A stretch of 16,872 nt of DNA from contig DGQO01000043.1 in NCBI GenBank assembly GCA_002400445.1, positions 27,906 to 44,777 of the forward strand, read 5' to 3'. Shown in pieces: positions 7,517 through 14,109 of the stretch. Source of the DNA: Chitinophagaceae bacterium UBA4412. Lineage in GTDB: Bacteria > Bacteroidota > Bacteroidia > Chitinophagales > Chitinophagaceae. Below the pieces are notes generated by a model. The model had not been told where the DNA came from, ran no database searches, and saw only the letters and a program-made list of their open reading frames with translations. Made by a program: the position numbers and the translations under genes. Each line of letters begins with the position of its first letter. Position 1 is the first letter of the stretch.

Positions 7517-7870
7517 ATGGAAGCAGTAGCAAAATTGAATAATTATCCCACTTCTCCACGGAAGATGCGCTTATTGGTAGATCTCATTCGTGGTATGCAA
7601 GTGGAAAAAGCCCTGGCTGTACTGGAGCACAATCCTAAGCATCCTGCTGTGCCTTTGCGCAAACTGGTTATTTCTGCCATCAGCAACTGGAAAGCAAAAA
7701 ATGAAGGTGCTGATGAGAACAGTCTTATTGTGAAAACGATTATGGTAGACAATGGCCGGGTAATCAAGCGTATGCGTCCTGCTCCACAGGGCCGTGGTTA
7801 CAGAGTGCGCAAGCGTAGCAACCATGTAACTATAGTTGTAGATCAGGCTGTAGCTAAAGCTGCTAAATAA
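7517..7870 (+). CDS. rplV: 50S ribosomal protein L22 (uL22)
   Basis: The 117-aa product has the uL22 features [19 protein letters not shown], followed by the C-terminal beta-hairpin segment [23 protein letters not shown]. The tip of this hairpin lines the tunnel constriction opposite uL4 and is a known site of macrolide-resistance changes in other bacteria; no truncation or insertion is seen here. It lies between rpsS (45 nt) and rpsC (68 nt, an A-rich spacer). Confidence 0.98.
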   Translation: MEAVAKLNNYPTSPRKMRLLVDLIRGMQVEKALAVLEHNPKHPAVPLRKLVISAISNWKAKNEGADENSLIVKTIMVDNGRVIKRMRPAPQGRGYRVRKRSNHVTIVVDQAVAKAAK

Positions 7871-7938
7871 AAGTAGAAACGAAACTCAAATAAACTTTCT
7901 TACTTCAAAAAAAGAAAACGAAAGAATAAATAAATACT

Positions 7939-8748
7939 ATGGGTCAGAAAACAAATCCAATAGGTGCCAGGTTAGGAATCATTCGTGGATGGGACAGCAA
8001 CTGGTATGCGCACAAAAAAGATTATGCAAACAAACTGATTGAAGACGATCGCATCAGGAACTACCTGAATGCCCGTATCAACAAAGGTGGTATTGCAAAA
8101 ATCGTGATTGAGCGTACACTTAATAAGCTGATCGTAACTATTCACACTTCTAAGCCAGGTATCATCATTGGTAAAGGTGGTGGAGAAGTTGACCGCATTA
8201 AAGAAGAGTTGAAAAAGCTTTGTGGTAAAGAAGATGTGCAAATCAACATCCTTGAAATTCGCAGGCCGGAGCTTGATGCTACCATTGTAGCAGATACGAT
8301 TGCCCGCCAGCTTGAAAACAGGATCAATTATAAGAGAGCTATTAAAATGTCTATCGCTTCTGCATTGCGTATGGGCGCAGAAGGTATCAAAGTAAAAGTA
8401 GGTGGCCGCCTTGGTGGTGCTGAAATTGCCCGTAGCGAAGAGATTAAACAAGGTCGTACCCCGCTGCATACCCTGAGGATGGATATCGATTATGCAAACG
8501 TTTTTGCCTTAACCGTTTATGGTAAAATAGGTATCAAAGTTTGGATTTGTAAAGGTGAGGTTTTAGGTAAAAGGGACTTGAATCCTAACGTGATTGCCGG
8601 TGGCAAGAACGAAGGTGCAGACAGGCAGCCAGGCGGATTTGACCGCAGAGATGATCGTCGTGGTGGTGGTGGAGACCGTAGAGGTGGAGATCGTGGCGGA
8701 GATAGGAGAGGCGGTGGTGATAACCGTGGCGGTGGCGGAAGAAGATAA
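7939..8748 (+). CDS. rpsC: 30S ribosomal protein S3 (uS3) with Arg/Gly/Asp-rich C-terminal tail
   Basis: The first 217 residues are a normal uS3: start [13 protein letters not shown], a type II KH domain with the GKGG loop at 78-81, and the C-terminal domain with [22 protein letters not shown]. uS3 forms the mRNA entry channel with uS4 and uS5 and has helicase-like activity there. Residues 229-269 are an added tail of 13 Arg, 17 Gly and 7 Asp out of 41, arranged as repeated RGG- and DRRGG-like units, and the protein ends in GGGGRR. E. coli uS3 is 233 aa without such a tail. The reading frame and stop are clean, so the tail is real at the sequence level. Confidence 0.97.
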   Translation: MGQKTNPIGARLGIIRGWDSNWYAHKKDYANKLIEDDRIRNYLNARINKGGIAKIVIERTLNKLIVTIHTSKPGIIIGKGGGEVDRIKEELKKLCGKEDVQINILEIRRPELDATIVADTIARQLENRINYKRAIKMSIASALRMGAEGIKVKVGGRLGGAEIARSEEIKQGRTPLHTLRMDIDYANVFALTVYGKIGIKVWICKGEVLGKRDLNPNVIAGGKNEGADRQPGGFDRRDDRRGGGGDRRGGDRGGDRRGGGDNRGGGGRR

Positions 8749-8878
8749 AAATTGTGTTCGATTTCGGATGATGTAAAAGCTGATCCCGGAGTTAGTTTAA
8801 AAATTAAATTGTAAAGCTGTTTGTTTGTGAGTTTTGTTCATCAAAATTTATAAATCTAACATCAAAAATTGAAATAAG

Positions 8879-9298
8879 ATGTTATCACCAAAAAGAAGCA
8901 AGCATAGGAAAACGCAGAAAGGAAGAATGAAAGGAGACACTAAACGTGGTGCAATCCTTTCCTTTGGAACCTTTGGTTTAAAAGCTTTAGATAGTGTTTG
9001 GTTAACAAGTCGGCAGATAGAAAGTGCCCGGCAGGCAATGACCCGTCACATGAAGCGTGAAGGAAATGTATGGATCCGTGTTTTTCCAGACAAACCCATT
9101 ACCGCAAAGCCAGCCGAAGTAAGGATGGGTAAAGGTAAAGGTAACCCGGAAGGATGGGCCGCCATTGTGCAGCCTGGTCGTATCCTGTTTGAAGCTGATG
9201 GAGTACCACTACAGGTGGCTAAAGAAGCTTTTGAACTGGCAGCACAAAAACTGCCGATTCTCACAAAGTTTGTAGTAAGCAGGGATTTCACTGTGTAA
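8879..9298 (+). CDS. rplP: 50S ribosomal protein L16 (uL16)
   Basis: The 139-aa uL16 carries the hallmark basic start [15 protein letters not shown] and the central [28 protein letters not shown], which includes the loop that reaches the A/P-site tRNA elbow region and the arginine hydroxylated in some bacteria. It joins late in 50S assembly. The 130-nt spacer before it is the widest in the block. It contains an imperfect direct repeat (TGTAAAAGCTG at 8772-8782 and TGTAAAGCTG at 8810-8819) and an AT-rich leader, but no clear promoter. Confidence 0.98.
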   Translation: MLSPKRSKHRKTQKGRMKGDTKRGAILSFGTFGLKALDSVWLTSRQIESARQAMTRHMKREGNVWIRVFPDKPITAKPAEVRMGKGKGNPEGWAAIVQPGRILFEADGVPLQVAKEAFELAAQKLPILTKFVVSRDFTV

Positions 9299-9369
9299 TC
9301 TTCGCCGGTAACAACATTTGAAATAATCAGCACTTGCCTGGTTAGCAAATCGAAAAAAACTAAATTAAA

Positions 9370-9579
9370 ATGTCTAAGAAAGCAGATTTTGTACAAAGCC
9401 TGAACGGGATGAGCGAAGCGGACCTGGTTGCAAAGATTAAGGAAGATGAGCTAAGATTGAAAAAACTCAGTTTTGCACATGCCATTGCACCTTTGGAGAA
9501 CCCGCAAAGCATCCGTATCCTCAGAAGGGACATTGCACGGTTGAAAACTCAATTAAGAAAAAATCAAATTGGAGCTTAA
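9370..9579 (+). CDS. rpmC: 50S ribosomal protein L29 (uL29)
   Basis: The 69-aa protein fits uL29, a short helical hairpin: [26 protein letters not shown], then [19 protein letters not shown]. It lies beside uL23 at the tunnel exit. It is slightly longer at the N-terminus than the E. coli form (63 aa). rpsQ follows after only 21 nt, one of the tightest junctions in this operon. Confidence 0.96.
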   Translation: MSKKADFVQSLNGMSEADLVAKIKEDELRLKKLSFAHAIAPLENPQSIRILRRDIARLKTQLRKNQIGA

Positions 9580-9600
9580 TTCCAATTAAATAAATACAAG

Positions 9601-9882
9601 ATGGCAGCAACAGAAACTACAACAGAAGTTGTAAGAAATTTAAGGAAAACCAGGACAGGCCTGGTTACCAGCAACAAGATGGATAAAACCATCACCGTAC
9701 AGGTAGAGCGGAAGATTAAGCATCCACTGTATGGTAAGTTCCTTAAGAAAACAAGCAGTTTTCATGCGCATGATGAGAAGAACGAGTGCAACATCGGCGA
9801 TACTGTAAAGATTATGGAGAGTCGCCCGCTGAGCAAAACTAAGCGGTGGAGACTTGTAGAGGTTCTTGAAAAAGTGAAATAA
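9601..9882 (+). CDS. rpsQ: 30S ribosomal protein S17 (uS17)
   Basis: The 93-aa OB-fold protein has [34 protein letters not shown] and the C-terminal [21 protein letters not shown] typical of uS17, a primary 16S rRNA binder in the 30S body. An N-terminal Thr/Glu-rich stretch ([11 protein letters not shown]) adds about 10 residues to the common form. A downstream ATG at Met27 would cut into the conserved core, so the first ATG is preferred. Confidence 0.97.
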   Translation: MAATETTTEVVRNLRKTRTGLVTSNKMDKTITVQVERKIKHPLYGKFLKKTSSFHAHDEKNECNIGDTVKIMESRPLSKTKRWRLVEVLEKVK

Positions 9883-9883
9883 A

Positions 9884-9973
9884 AGTATTGAGTAATTAGT
9901 ACTTGGTATTAAGTTAAGAACAAAAAAAATTAGAACTGGTCTAAGTACTACATACTAAGTACTAGATACTAAA
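9884..9973 (+). repeat. Inverted 7-nt-register repeat arrays forming a long hairpin (rpsQ-rplN spacer)
   Basis: Block 1 has five heptads starting at 9884, 9891, 9898, 9905 and 9912 (consensus AGTANTT). Block 2 has four starting at 9946, 9953, 9960 and 9967 (consensus TACTANN). Read on the other strand, block 2 has the same AGTA-containing heptad, so the blocks are inverted. Bases 9896-9909 pair with 9952-9965 as 14 consecutive pairs, two of them G-U, with a 42-nt loop. The same 8-mer AAGTACTA recurs at 9943-9950, 14 nt away, so a second pairing register is available. The hairpin ends about 18 nt before the rplN ATG, and no T-tract follows. Confidence 0.8.
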
Positions 9974-9982
9974 ATATCAAAA

Positions 9983-10351
9983 ATGATTCAGCAAGAAAGC
10001 AGACTAAACGTAGCGGACAATAGCGGGGCAAAAGAAGTGCTTTGCATCCGGGTATTAGGCAATAGCGGACAAGATTATGCTAAGATCGGCGACAAGATCG
10101 TAGTTACCGTTAAAGATGCTATGCCTGCCGGCGGTATCAAAAAAGGTACTGTGTCTAAAGCCGTTATTGTGCGCACTGTAAACAAATTGCGCCGTAAAGA
10201 CGGTTCTTATATTCGGTTTGACGATAACGCCGTGGTATTGCTAAACAATTCCGACGAGCCGAGGGGCACTCGTATTTTTGGCCCCGTAGCCCGGGAGCTT
10301 AGGGATAAAGGATACATGAAGATCATTTCCCTGGCGCCAGAAGTGCTTTAA
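9983..10351 (+). CDS. rplN: 50S ribosomal protein L14 (uL14)
   Basis: The 122-aa product has exactly the usual length of uL14, with [26 protein letters not shown] at the start, the [10 protein letters not shown] segment, and [11 protein letters not shown] with the terminal [23 protein letters not shown]. It lies at the subunit interface and is the 50S docking site of the silencing factor RsfS in many bacteria. The large heptad-repeat hairpin lies just before it and a second heptad array just after it. Confidence 0.98.
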   Translation: MIQQESRLNVADNSGAKEVLCIRVLGNSGQDYAKIGDKIVVTVKDAMPAGGIKKGTVSKAVIVRTVNKLRRKDGSYIRFDDNAVVLLNNSDEPRGTRIFGPVARELRDKGYMKIISLAPEVL

Positions 10352-10356
10352 GCACC

Positions 10357-10445
10357 GCTAAAAGCTAATGGCTTGCTATTGGCTGCACAAAAAAGACAAT
10401 TAAAGAAAACGCTAAAAGCTACATGCTGATAGCCAAAAGCAAAAT
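10357..10445 (+). repeat. 7-nt-register GCTA-type repeats in the rplN-rplX spacer
   Basis: Block 1 has units beginning GCTA or GCTT/GCTG at 10357, 10364, 10371 (shortened to 4 nt), 10375 and 10382. Block 2 has units at 10411, 10418, 10425, 10432 and 10439, decaying from GCTA to GCTG, GCCA and GCAA. The 12-mer CGCTAAAAGCTA is identical at 10356-10367 and 10410-10421. GCTATTGGC (10375-10383) can also pair with GCCAAAAGC (10432-10440), with one mismatch. Block 2 runs to within 3 nt of the rplX ATG. Confidence 0.75.
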
Positions 10446-10448
10446 AAA

Positions 10449-10787
10449 ATGAGTACAAGATTTAAACCCAAGTTCAACATCAAAAAAGGCGACCAGGTAG
10501 TGGTGATTTCTGGTGAGGATAAGGATCTGAAGAAGCCCCGCAAAGTGTTAGAAGTGATTGTGGAAAAAGAGCGTGTCCTGGTAGAAGGTGTGAACATCGT
10601 AACCAAGCACACTAAGCCTACTGCGCAGAATACCAAAGGTGGTATCGTAAAAGTAGAAGCGCCTGTTGCCATCAGCAATGTAATGCTTTGGGATGCTAAA
10701 ACAGGCGGACCAAGTAAGATCAAACGCACTCGTGAAAATGGTAAACTAGTTCGTGTAGCTAAAAAATCAGGGGAGGTAATCAAATAA
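10449..10787 (+). CDS. rplX: 50S ribosomal protein L24 (uL24)
   Basis: The 112-aa protein is uL24 by position and by [18 protein letters not shown] at the start, [13 protein letters not shown] (46-57) and [19 protein letters not shown] (64-82). uL24 is an assembly initiator that binds the 5' end of 23S rRNA. The KOW motif is atypical: after SGEDKD it reads LKKPRKV (residues 27-33), without the glycine pair normally seen in GKDKGKxGKV. Its stop codon overlaps the rplE start by one base (TAATG). Confidence 0.96.
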   Translation: MSTRFKPKFNIKKGDQVVVISGEDKDLKKPRKVLEVIVEKERVLVEGVNIVTKHTKPTAQNTKGGIVKVEAPVAISNVMLWDAKTGGPSKIKRTRENGKLVRVAKKSGEVIK

Positions 10788-10789
10788 TG
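10770..10789 (+). promoter_or_regulatory. Shine-Dalgarno sequence and stop-start overlap of rplX-rplE
   Basis: GGGGAGG at 10770-10776 lies 10 nt before the rplE ATG, and the ATG shares one base with the rplX TAA. Other junctions here lack a purine-rich Shine-Dalgarno sequence and have spacers of 21 nt or more. This one looks set up for translational coupling. The purines also encode conserved uL24 residues (SGEV), so they may be there for the protein alone. Confidence 0.5.
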
Positions 10790-11353
10790 AGCACAACAAT
10801 CAATACTGCAAGATTAGCAGACAAGTACAAAAAGGAAGTTGTTCCTGCTTTAATGAAAAAGTTCAGTTACAAAACTGTGATGCAGGCGCCACGCCTCACC
10901 AAGATTTGCCTGAACCGTGGTGTAAATGGTGCGGTAAACGATAAAAAACTTATCGATATCGCCGTGGATGAGCTTACAAACATCACCGGGCAAAAAGCAG
11001 TGGCCACTTTATCTAAGAAAGACATTTCAAACTTTAAGCTGCGTAAGCATATGCCCATCGGTGCACGTGTAACGCTGCGTGGTGTAAAGATGTACGAATT
11101 TTTAGACAGGTTGGTATCTGTATCCTTACCTCGTGTTCGTGATTTCAAAGGCATTAACGATAAAGCTTTTGATGGCCGCGGTAACTACACCCTTGGTGTA
11201 ACGGAGCAAATCATTTTCCCGGAAATAGATATTGACAAGGTGAATAAAATTACTGGCCTGGATATCACATTTGTGACTACTGCCGGTACCAATGAAGAAG
11301 CATATGAATTGCTTAAAGAATTGGGTATGCCTTTCAAAAATGTAAAAAAATAA
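10787..11353 (+). CDS. rplE: 50S ribosomal protein L5 (uL5)
   Basis: The 188-aa uL5 shows the usual sequence of motifs: [69 protein letters not shown], and the C-terminal [25 protein letters not shown]. It binds 5S rRNA and touches the P-site tRNA T-loop, forming the 5S particle with uL18, which is encoded four genes downstream. The start is fixed by the one-base overlap with rplX. Confidence 0.98.
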   Translation: MSTTINTARLADKYKKEVVPALMKKFSYKTVMQAPRLTKICLNRGVNGAVNDKKLIDIAVDELTNITGQKAVATLSKKDISNFKLRKHMPIGARVTLRGVKMYEFLDRLVSVSLPRVRDFKGINDKAFDGRGNYTLGVTEQIIFPEIDIDKVNKITGLDITFVTTAGTNEEAYELLKELGMPFKNVKK

Positions 11354-11418
11354 TATTGCAAATGCTGTAAATCTGCTTGCAGGATGCAGCCATTCAACAC
11401 CAGAATTTAAATACAACT

Positions 11419-11688
11419 ATGGCAAAAAAATCAGTTGAAGCCAGGCAAAGAAAAAGAGCTAAAATGGTGGAAAAATATGCAGAAAGACGTGCAGCCCTTA
11501 AAGCAGCAGGTGATTATGCAGGTTTAGACCTTCTACCAAAAAATGCTTCACCGGTTCGCTTAAAGAACCGCTGCCAGCTCACGGGCCGTCCAAGAGGTTA
11601 CATGCGTCACTTTGGTGTGAGTCGTGTAATGTTTAGAGACATGGCACTTCAAGGCAAGATTCCCGGCGTAACTAAAGCCAGTTGGTAA
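11419..11688 (+). CDS. rpsN: 30S ribosomal protein S14 (uS14), zinc-free form
   Basis: The 89-aa protein starts [20 protein letters not shown] and ends with [40 protein letters not shown], the conserved uS14 C-terminus. It has a single Cys, so it lacks the paired CxxC zinc ribbon of the 61-aa form and belongs to the longer zinc-independent type. The frame is open 14 codons further upstream, but the ATG at 11419 gives the standard N-terminus. It sits in the 30S head beside uS3 and uS10. Confidence 0.97.
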   Translation: MAKKSVEARQRKRAKMVEKYAERRAALKAAGDYAGLDLLPKNASPVRLKNRCQLTGRPRGYMRHFGVSRVMFRDMALQGKIPGVTKASW

Positions 11689-11698
11689 TCTTGATCCT

Positions 11699-11726
11699 GA
11701 GTACAGTACCAGGTACTGAGACTTGG
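11699..11726 (+). repeat. Heptad-register GTAC repeats and palindrome in the rpsN-rpsH spacer
   Basis: Four heptads start at 11699, 11706, 11713 and 11720 (GAGTACA, GTACCAG, GTACTGA, GACTTGG). Embedded in them is a perfect 7-bp inverted repeat with one central base, CAGTACC-A-GGTACTG, at 11704-11718. The array starts 10 nt after the rpsN stop codon. It is shorter and less regular than the arrays further upstream. Confidence 0.55.
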
Positions 11727-11774
11727 ATATCGCATTGTAAAACAAATTATTAAATCAATTAACTACAAATAACA

Positions 11775-12173
11775 ATGGTTACTGATCCAATTGCAGACTA
11801 TCTCACCAGAATTCGAAACGCTCAAATGGCTAACCACCGCATCGTGGAAATTCCTGCCAGCAATTTGAAGAAGCGCATCACAGAGATCCTCTACGAAAAA
11901 GGCTACATCCTTAAATATAAATTTGAAGATGATAGCAAACAAGGCATTATTAAAATTGCCTTGAAATATGATGCAACTACCAAGCAGCCTGTTATCCAAA
12001 GTTTGGAAAGGGTGAGCCGTCCGGGATTGCGTACTTACGCCAAGCCCGGAGAATTTAAGCGTGTGAAGAATGGTTTGGGTGTGGCTATCATTTCTACCTC
12101 TAAAGGTGTGATGACAGATAAAGAGGCCAGGGCTCAGAACGTGGGAGGAGAAGTGCTGTGCAATATTTTCTAA
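11775..12173 (+). CDS. rpsH: 30S ribosomal protein S8 (uS8)
   Basis: The 132-aa product is uS8: MVTDPIADYLTRIRNAQMANH at the start, then PVIQSLERVSRPGLRTY, and the diagnostic C-terminus GLGVAIISTSKGVMTDKEARAQNVGGEVLCNIF. uS8 is a primary binder of 16S rRNA helix 21. In E. coli it represses this group of genes by binding the mRNA at the L5 start; whether that happens here cannot be judged, though the rplX-rplE junction is the matching place. Confidence 0.98.
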   Translation: MVTDPIADYLTRIRNAQMANHRIVEIPASNLKKRITEILYEKGYILKYKFEDDSKQGIIKIALKYDATTKQPVIQSLERVSRPGLRTYAKPGEFKRVKNGLGVAIISTSKGVMTDKEARAQNVGGEVLCNIF

Positions 12174-12182
12174 TTAACAATA

Positions 12183-12230
12183 TAAGCTGCAAATACATTA
12201 AGCTGAAACTATACTAAGCTGACCGGTTTG
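12183..12230 (+). repeat. Three 16-nt-period TAAGCTG repeats in the rpsH-rplF spacer
   Basis: TAAGCTG occurs at 12183, 12199 and 12215, exactly 16 nt apart, with dissimilar 9-nt stretches between. Each copy contains the palindrome AGCT. Sixteen base pairs is about one and a half helical turns. The array begins 10 nt after the rpsH stop codon and is followed by an AT-rich leader before rplF. Confidence 0.65.
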
Positions 12231-12258
12231 CTGCAATCATCTTTATAAAATACATATC

Positions 12259-12813
12259 ATGAGTCGTATAGGAAAAAAGCCTGTTCAATTCCCTGCTGGT
12301 GTAAGTATCACGGTGAATAAGGATAACGTGGTAACCGTAAAAGGGCCAAATGGCGAATTGTCTGAGAAATTAGACAGGGATATTACAGTAGAAATTAAAG
12401 ACAATCAGATAGAATTTGTTCGTCCTACTGATCAGATTCGCCATCGGGCAATGCACGGTTTATATCGTTCGCTCGTGAGCAATATGGTACAGGGTGTAAC
12501 AGAAGGTTTCAAAAAGCAACTTGAACTCGTTGGTGTGGGTTATAAAGCTTCTCACCAGGGAAACTTGCTTGACCTTGCATTGGGTTATTCGCATAACATC
12601 GTATTTGAAATTCCAAAGGAGTTGAAAGTGGCTACTGCCCAGGAGAAAGGTAAAAATCCGATCATTACCCTGGAGAGTAACGACAAGCAATTGCTCGGTG
12701 CAGTTTGCGCTAAGATTCGCAGCCTCCGCAAGCCAGAGCCATACAAAGGAAAGGGTGTGAAATTCGTAGGCGAAGTGCTGAGGAGAAAAGCAGGTAAGTC
12801 TGCAGGTAAATAA
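12259..12813 (+). CDS. rplF: 50S ribosomal protein L6 (uL6)
   Basis: The 184-aa uL6 has MSRIGKKPVQFPAGVSITV at the start, the KGPNGELS motif, the two repeated alpha-beta domains with GVTEGFKKQLELVGVGYKA between them, and a C-terminus including IRSLRKPEPYKGKGVKFVGEVLRRKAGKSAGK. It lies at the base of the L7/L12 stalk near the sarcin-ricin loop and is the last checkpoint of 50S maturation in B. subtilis. Length and motifs are normal. Confidence 0.98.
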   Translation: MSRIGKKPVQFPAGVSITVNKDNVVTVKGPNGELSEKLDRDITVEIKDNQIEFVRPTDQIRHRAMHGLYRSLVSNMVQGVTEGFKKQLELVGVGYKASHQGNLLDLALGYSHNIVFEIPKELKVATAQEKGKNPIITLESNDKQLLGAVCAKIRSLRKPEPYKGKGVKFVGEVLRRKAGKSAGK

Positions 12814-12831
12814 ATAGTAGTGTAAAACCAG

Positions 12832-12852
12832 ATTTCCGGCAGTATCGGAGAT
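12832..12852 (+). other. Hairpin in the rplF-rplR spacer
   Basis: ATTTCCG (12832-12838) pairs with CGGAGAT (12846-12852), with one G-U pair and a 7-nt loop. It ends 17 nt before the rplR ATG, and no T-tract follows. It is the main feature of this 56-nt spacer. Confidence 0.45.
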
Positions 12853-12869
12853 TGTAAATACAAAACAGA

Positions 12870-13223
12870 ATGAACAATAAATCAACTGCAAGACAAAAGA
12901 TAAGGTATCGCATTCGCAAGCGTGTGTCTGGTACACCCAGTGCACCACGTCTGAGCGTTTTTCGCAGCAATACCGATATCTATGCACAGCTTATTGATGA
13001 CAGTAACGGTGTAACGATTGCTTCTGCATCATCAAAACAAAAAGATATCAACGCTCAAAAAGCCCCTAAGATAGAAAAGAGCAAAATGGTGGGCGAAGCT
13101 ATTGCCAAAAAAGCTATAGAACTTGGTGTAACCAAAGTGATTTTCGATCGTAGCGGTTACTTGTATCACGGTCGTATCAAGGCAGTGGCAGATGGAGCAA
13201 GAGAAGGCGGTTTAGACTTTTAA
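12870..13223 (+). CDS. rplR: 50S ribosomal protein L18 (uL18)
   Basis: The 117-aa protein contains RIRKRVSGTPSAPRLSVFRSNTDIYAQLIDD, VGEAIAKKAIELGVTKVIFDRSGYLYHGRIKAVADGAREGGLDF and the basic N-terminal tail, all standard for uL18. It binds 5S rRNA together with uL5. rpsE begins 29 nt later, a short AT-rich junction. Confidence 0.98.
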   Translation: MNNKSTARQKIRYRIRKRVSGTPSAPRLSVFRSNTDIYAQLIDDSNGVTIASASSKQKDINAQKAPKIEKSKMVGEAIAKKAIELGVTKVIFDRSGYLYHGRIKAVADGAREGGLDF

Positions 13224-13252
13224 TTTGAATAATTATTTAATAACAACAGTAC

Positions 13253-13771
13253 ATGTCTAATCAAATTGTAAATAAAATAAAGGCCGGCGACCTGGAGTTG
13301 AAAGAGAAAGTGGTTTCTATTAACCGGGTAGTTAAAACAACCAAAGGTGGTCGTGCATTCAGCTTCTCTGCCCTGGTGGTTGTAGGTAACGAAGCCGGTA
13401 TCGTAGGTCATGGCCTGGGTAAAGCTAAAGAGGTGCAGGAAGCTATTACCAAGGGTATTGAAGATGCAAAGAAGAACTTAATTAAGGTGCCCATTATGCA
13501 CGGCACTATACCACATGAGCAATTGAGCAAAGAAGGTGCAGCAAAAGTATTGGTAAAGCCTGCAGCACAGGGTACTGGTGTGATTGCTGGTGGTAGCATG
13601 CGTGCTGTTCTGGAAAGCGCAGGTATTACAGACGTACTGGCAAAAAGTCTCGGATCTGCTAATCCGCATAACGTGGTTAAAGCTACTTTCAAAGCACTGG
13701 CTACTTTACGTGAGCCCATTGCAGTTGCTAAAACCCGCAACGTTTCACTTAAAAAAGTTTTTAACGGATAA
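13253..13771 (+). CDS. rpsE: 30S ribosomal protein S5 (uS5)
   Basis: The 172-aa uS5 has the double-stranded RNA binding-like N-terminal domain ([26 protein letters not shown], 21-46) with the loop linked to decoding fidelity and spectinomycin resistance in E. coli, then [10 protein letters not shown], and the C-terminal domain with [23 protein letters not shown]. It forms the mRNA entry channel with uS3 and uS4. The lysines and glycines of the loop look wild type. Confidence 0.98.
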   Translation: MSNQIVNKIKAGDLELKEKVVSINRVVKTTKGGRAFSFSALVVVGNEAGIVGHGLGKAKEVQEAITKGIEDAKKNLIKVPIMHGTIPHEQLSKEGAAKVLVKPAAQGTGVIAGGSMRAVLESAGITDVLAKSLGSANPHNVVKATFKALATLREPIAVAKTRNVSLKKVFNG

Positions 13772-13831
13772 GCAAACAGCCGTGAGCAATGCCTTCGGTA
13801 TGTGTTGAAAACAAAGACAAAGATTACAATT

Positions 13832-14014
13832 ATGAAAAAGATAAAAGTAACCCAGGTAAAAAGTGTTATTGATCGTTCTGAGCGTCAGAAAAGAACCATG
13901 ATCGCCCTGGGCCTTCGTAAAATAAATGCTTCTGTAGAAGTAGAAGCAACCCCGCAAATATTAGGTATGGTGAACAAAGTGTTCCACCTGGTAAAAGTGG
14001 AAGAAATGGCTTAA
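13832..14014 (+). CDS. rpmD: 50S ribosomal protein L30 (uL30)
   Basis: The 60-aa product is the short bacterial uL30: MKKIKVTQVKSVIDRSERQKRTMIALGLRKI, then the terminal ILGMVNKVFHLVKVEEMA. I chose the ATG at 13832, which gives the standard N-terminus; an upstream in-frame ATG at 13802 would add a 10-residue leader unlike the family. It lies between rpsE (60 nt) and rplO (95 nt). Confidence 0.97.
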   Translation: MKKIKVTQVKSVIDRSERQKRTMIALGLRKINASVEVEATPQILGMVNKVFHLVKVEEMA

Positions 14015-14068
14015 GCCTTCGGGCCCACCCAGTTATTTTTCAAAAATTTATTTATCATTTATAAGCGA

Positions 14069-14087
14069 GCCCCGATGCTTTCGGGGC
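14069..14087 (+). other. Perfect 7-bp GC hairpin before rplO
   Basis: GCCCCGA (14069-14075) and TCGGGGC (14081-14087) form a perfect stem with a TGCTT loop, 22 nt before the rplO start codon. What follows is GTAAGTTTAAAA, not a T-run, so termination is unlikely. A smaller GCC-TTCG-GGC hairpin with a UUCG tetraloop sits right after the rpmD stop codon (14015-14024). Confidence 0.6.
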
Positions 14088-14109
14088 GTAAGTTTAAAAT
14101 AAAAGCAAG

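Noticed and set aside
8749..8878. Internal promoter in the widest spacer, before rplP
   Set aside because: TTTG words occur, but no TAnnTTTG follows at the right distance.
7076..12258. CRISPR array or mobile-element remnants as an explanation for the repeated spacers
   Set aside because: Units are 7 or 16 nt without CRISPR-length repeats and spacers, and there is no transposase, terminal inverted repeat or target duplication.
12460..12987. Long antisense open frame (175 codons) opposite rplF and rplR; similar ones opposite rpsC (7972-8469) and the phosphoesterase (1078-1557)
   Set aside because: These lie wholly or partly opposite conserved genes, have Cys/Phe-rich compositions typical of antisense translations, and show no domain.
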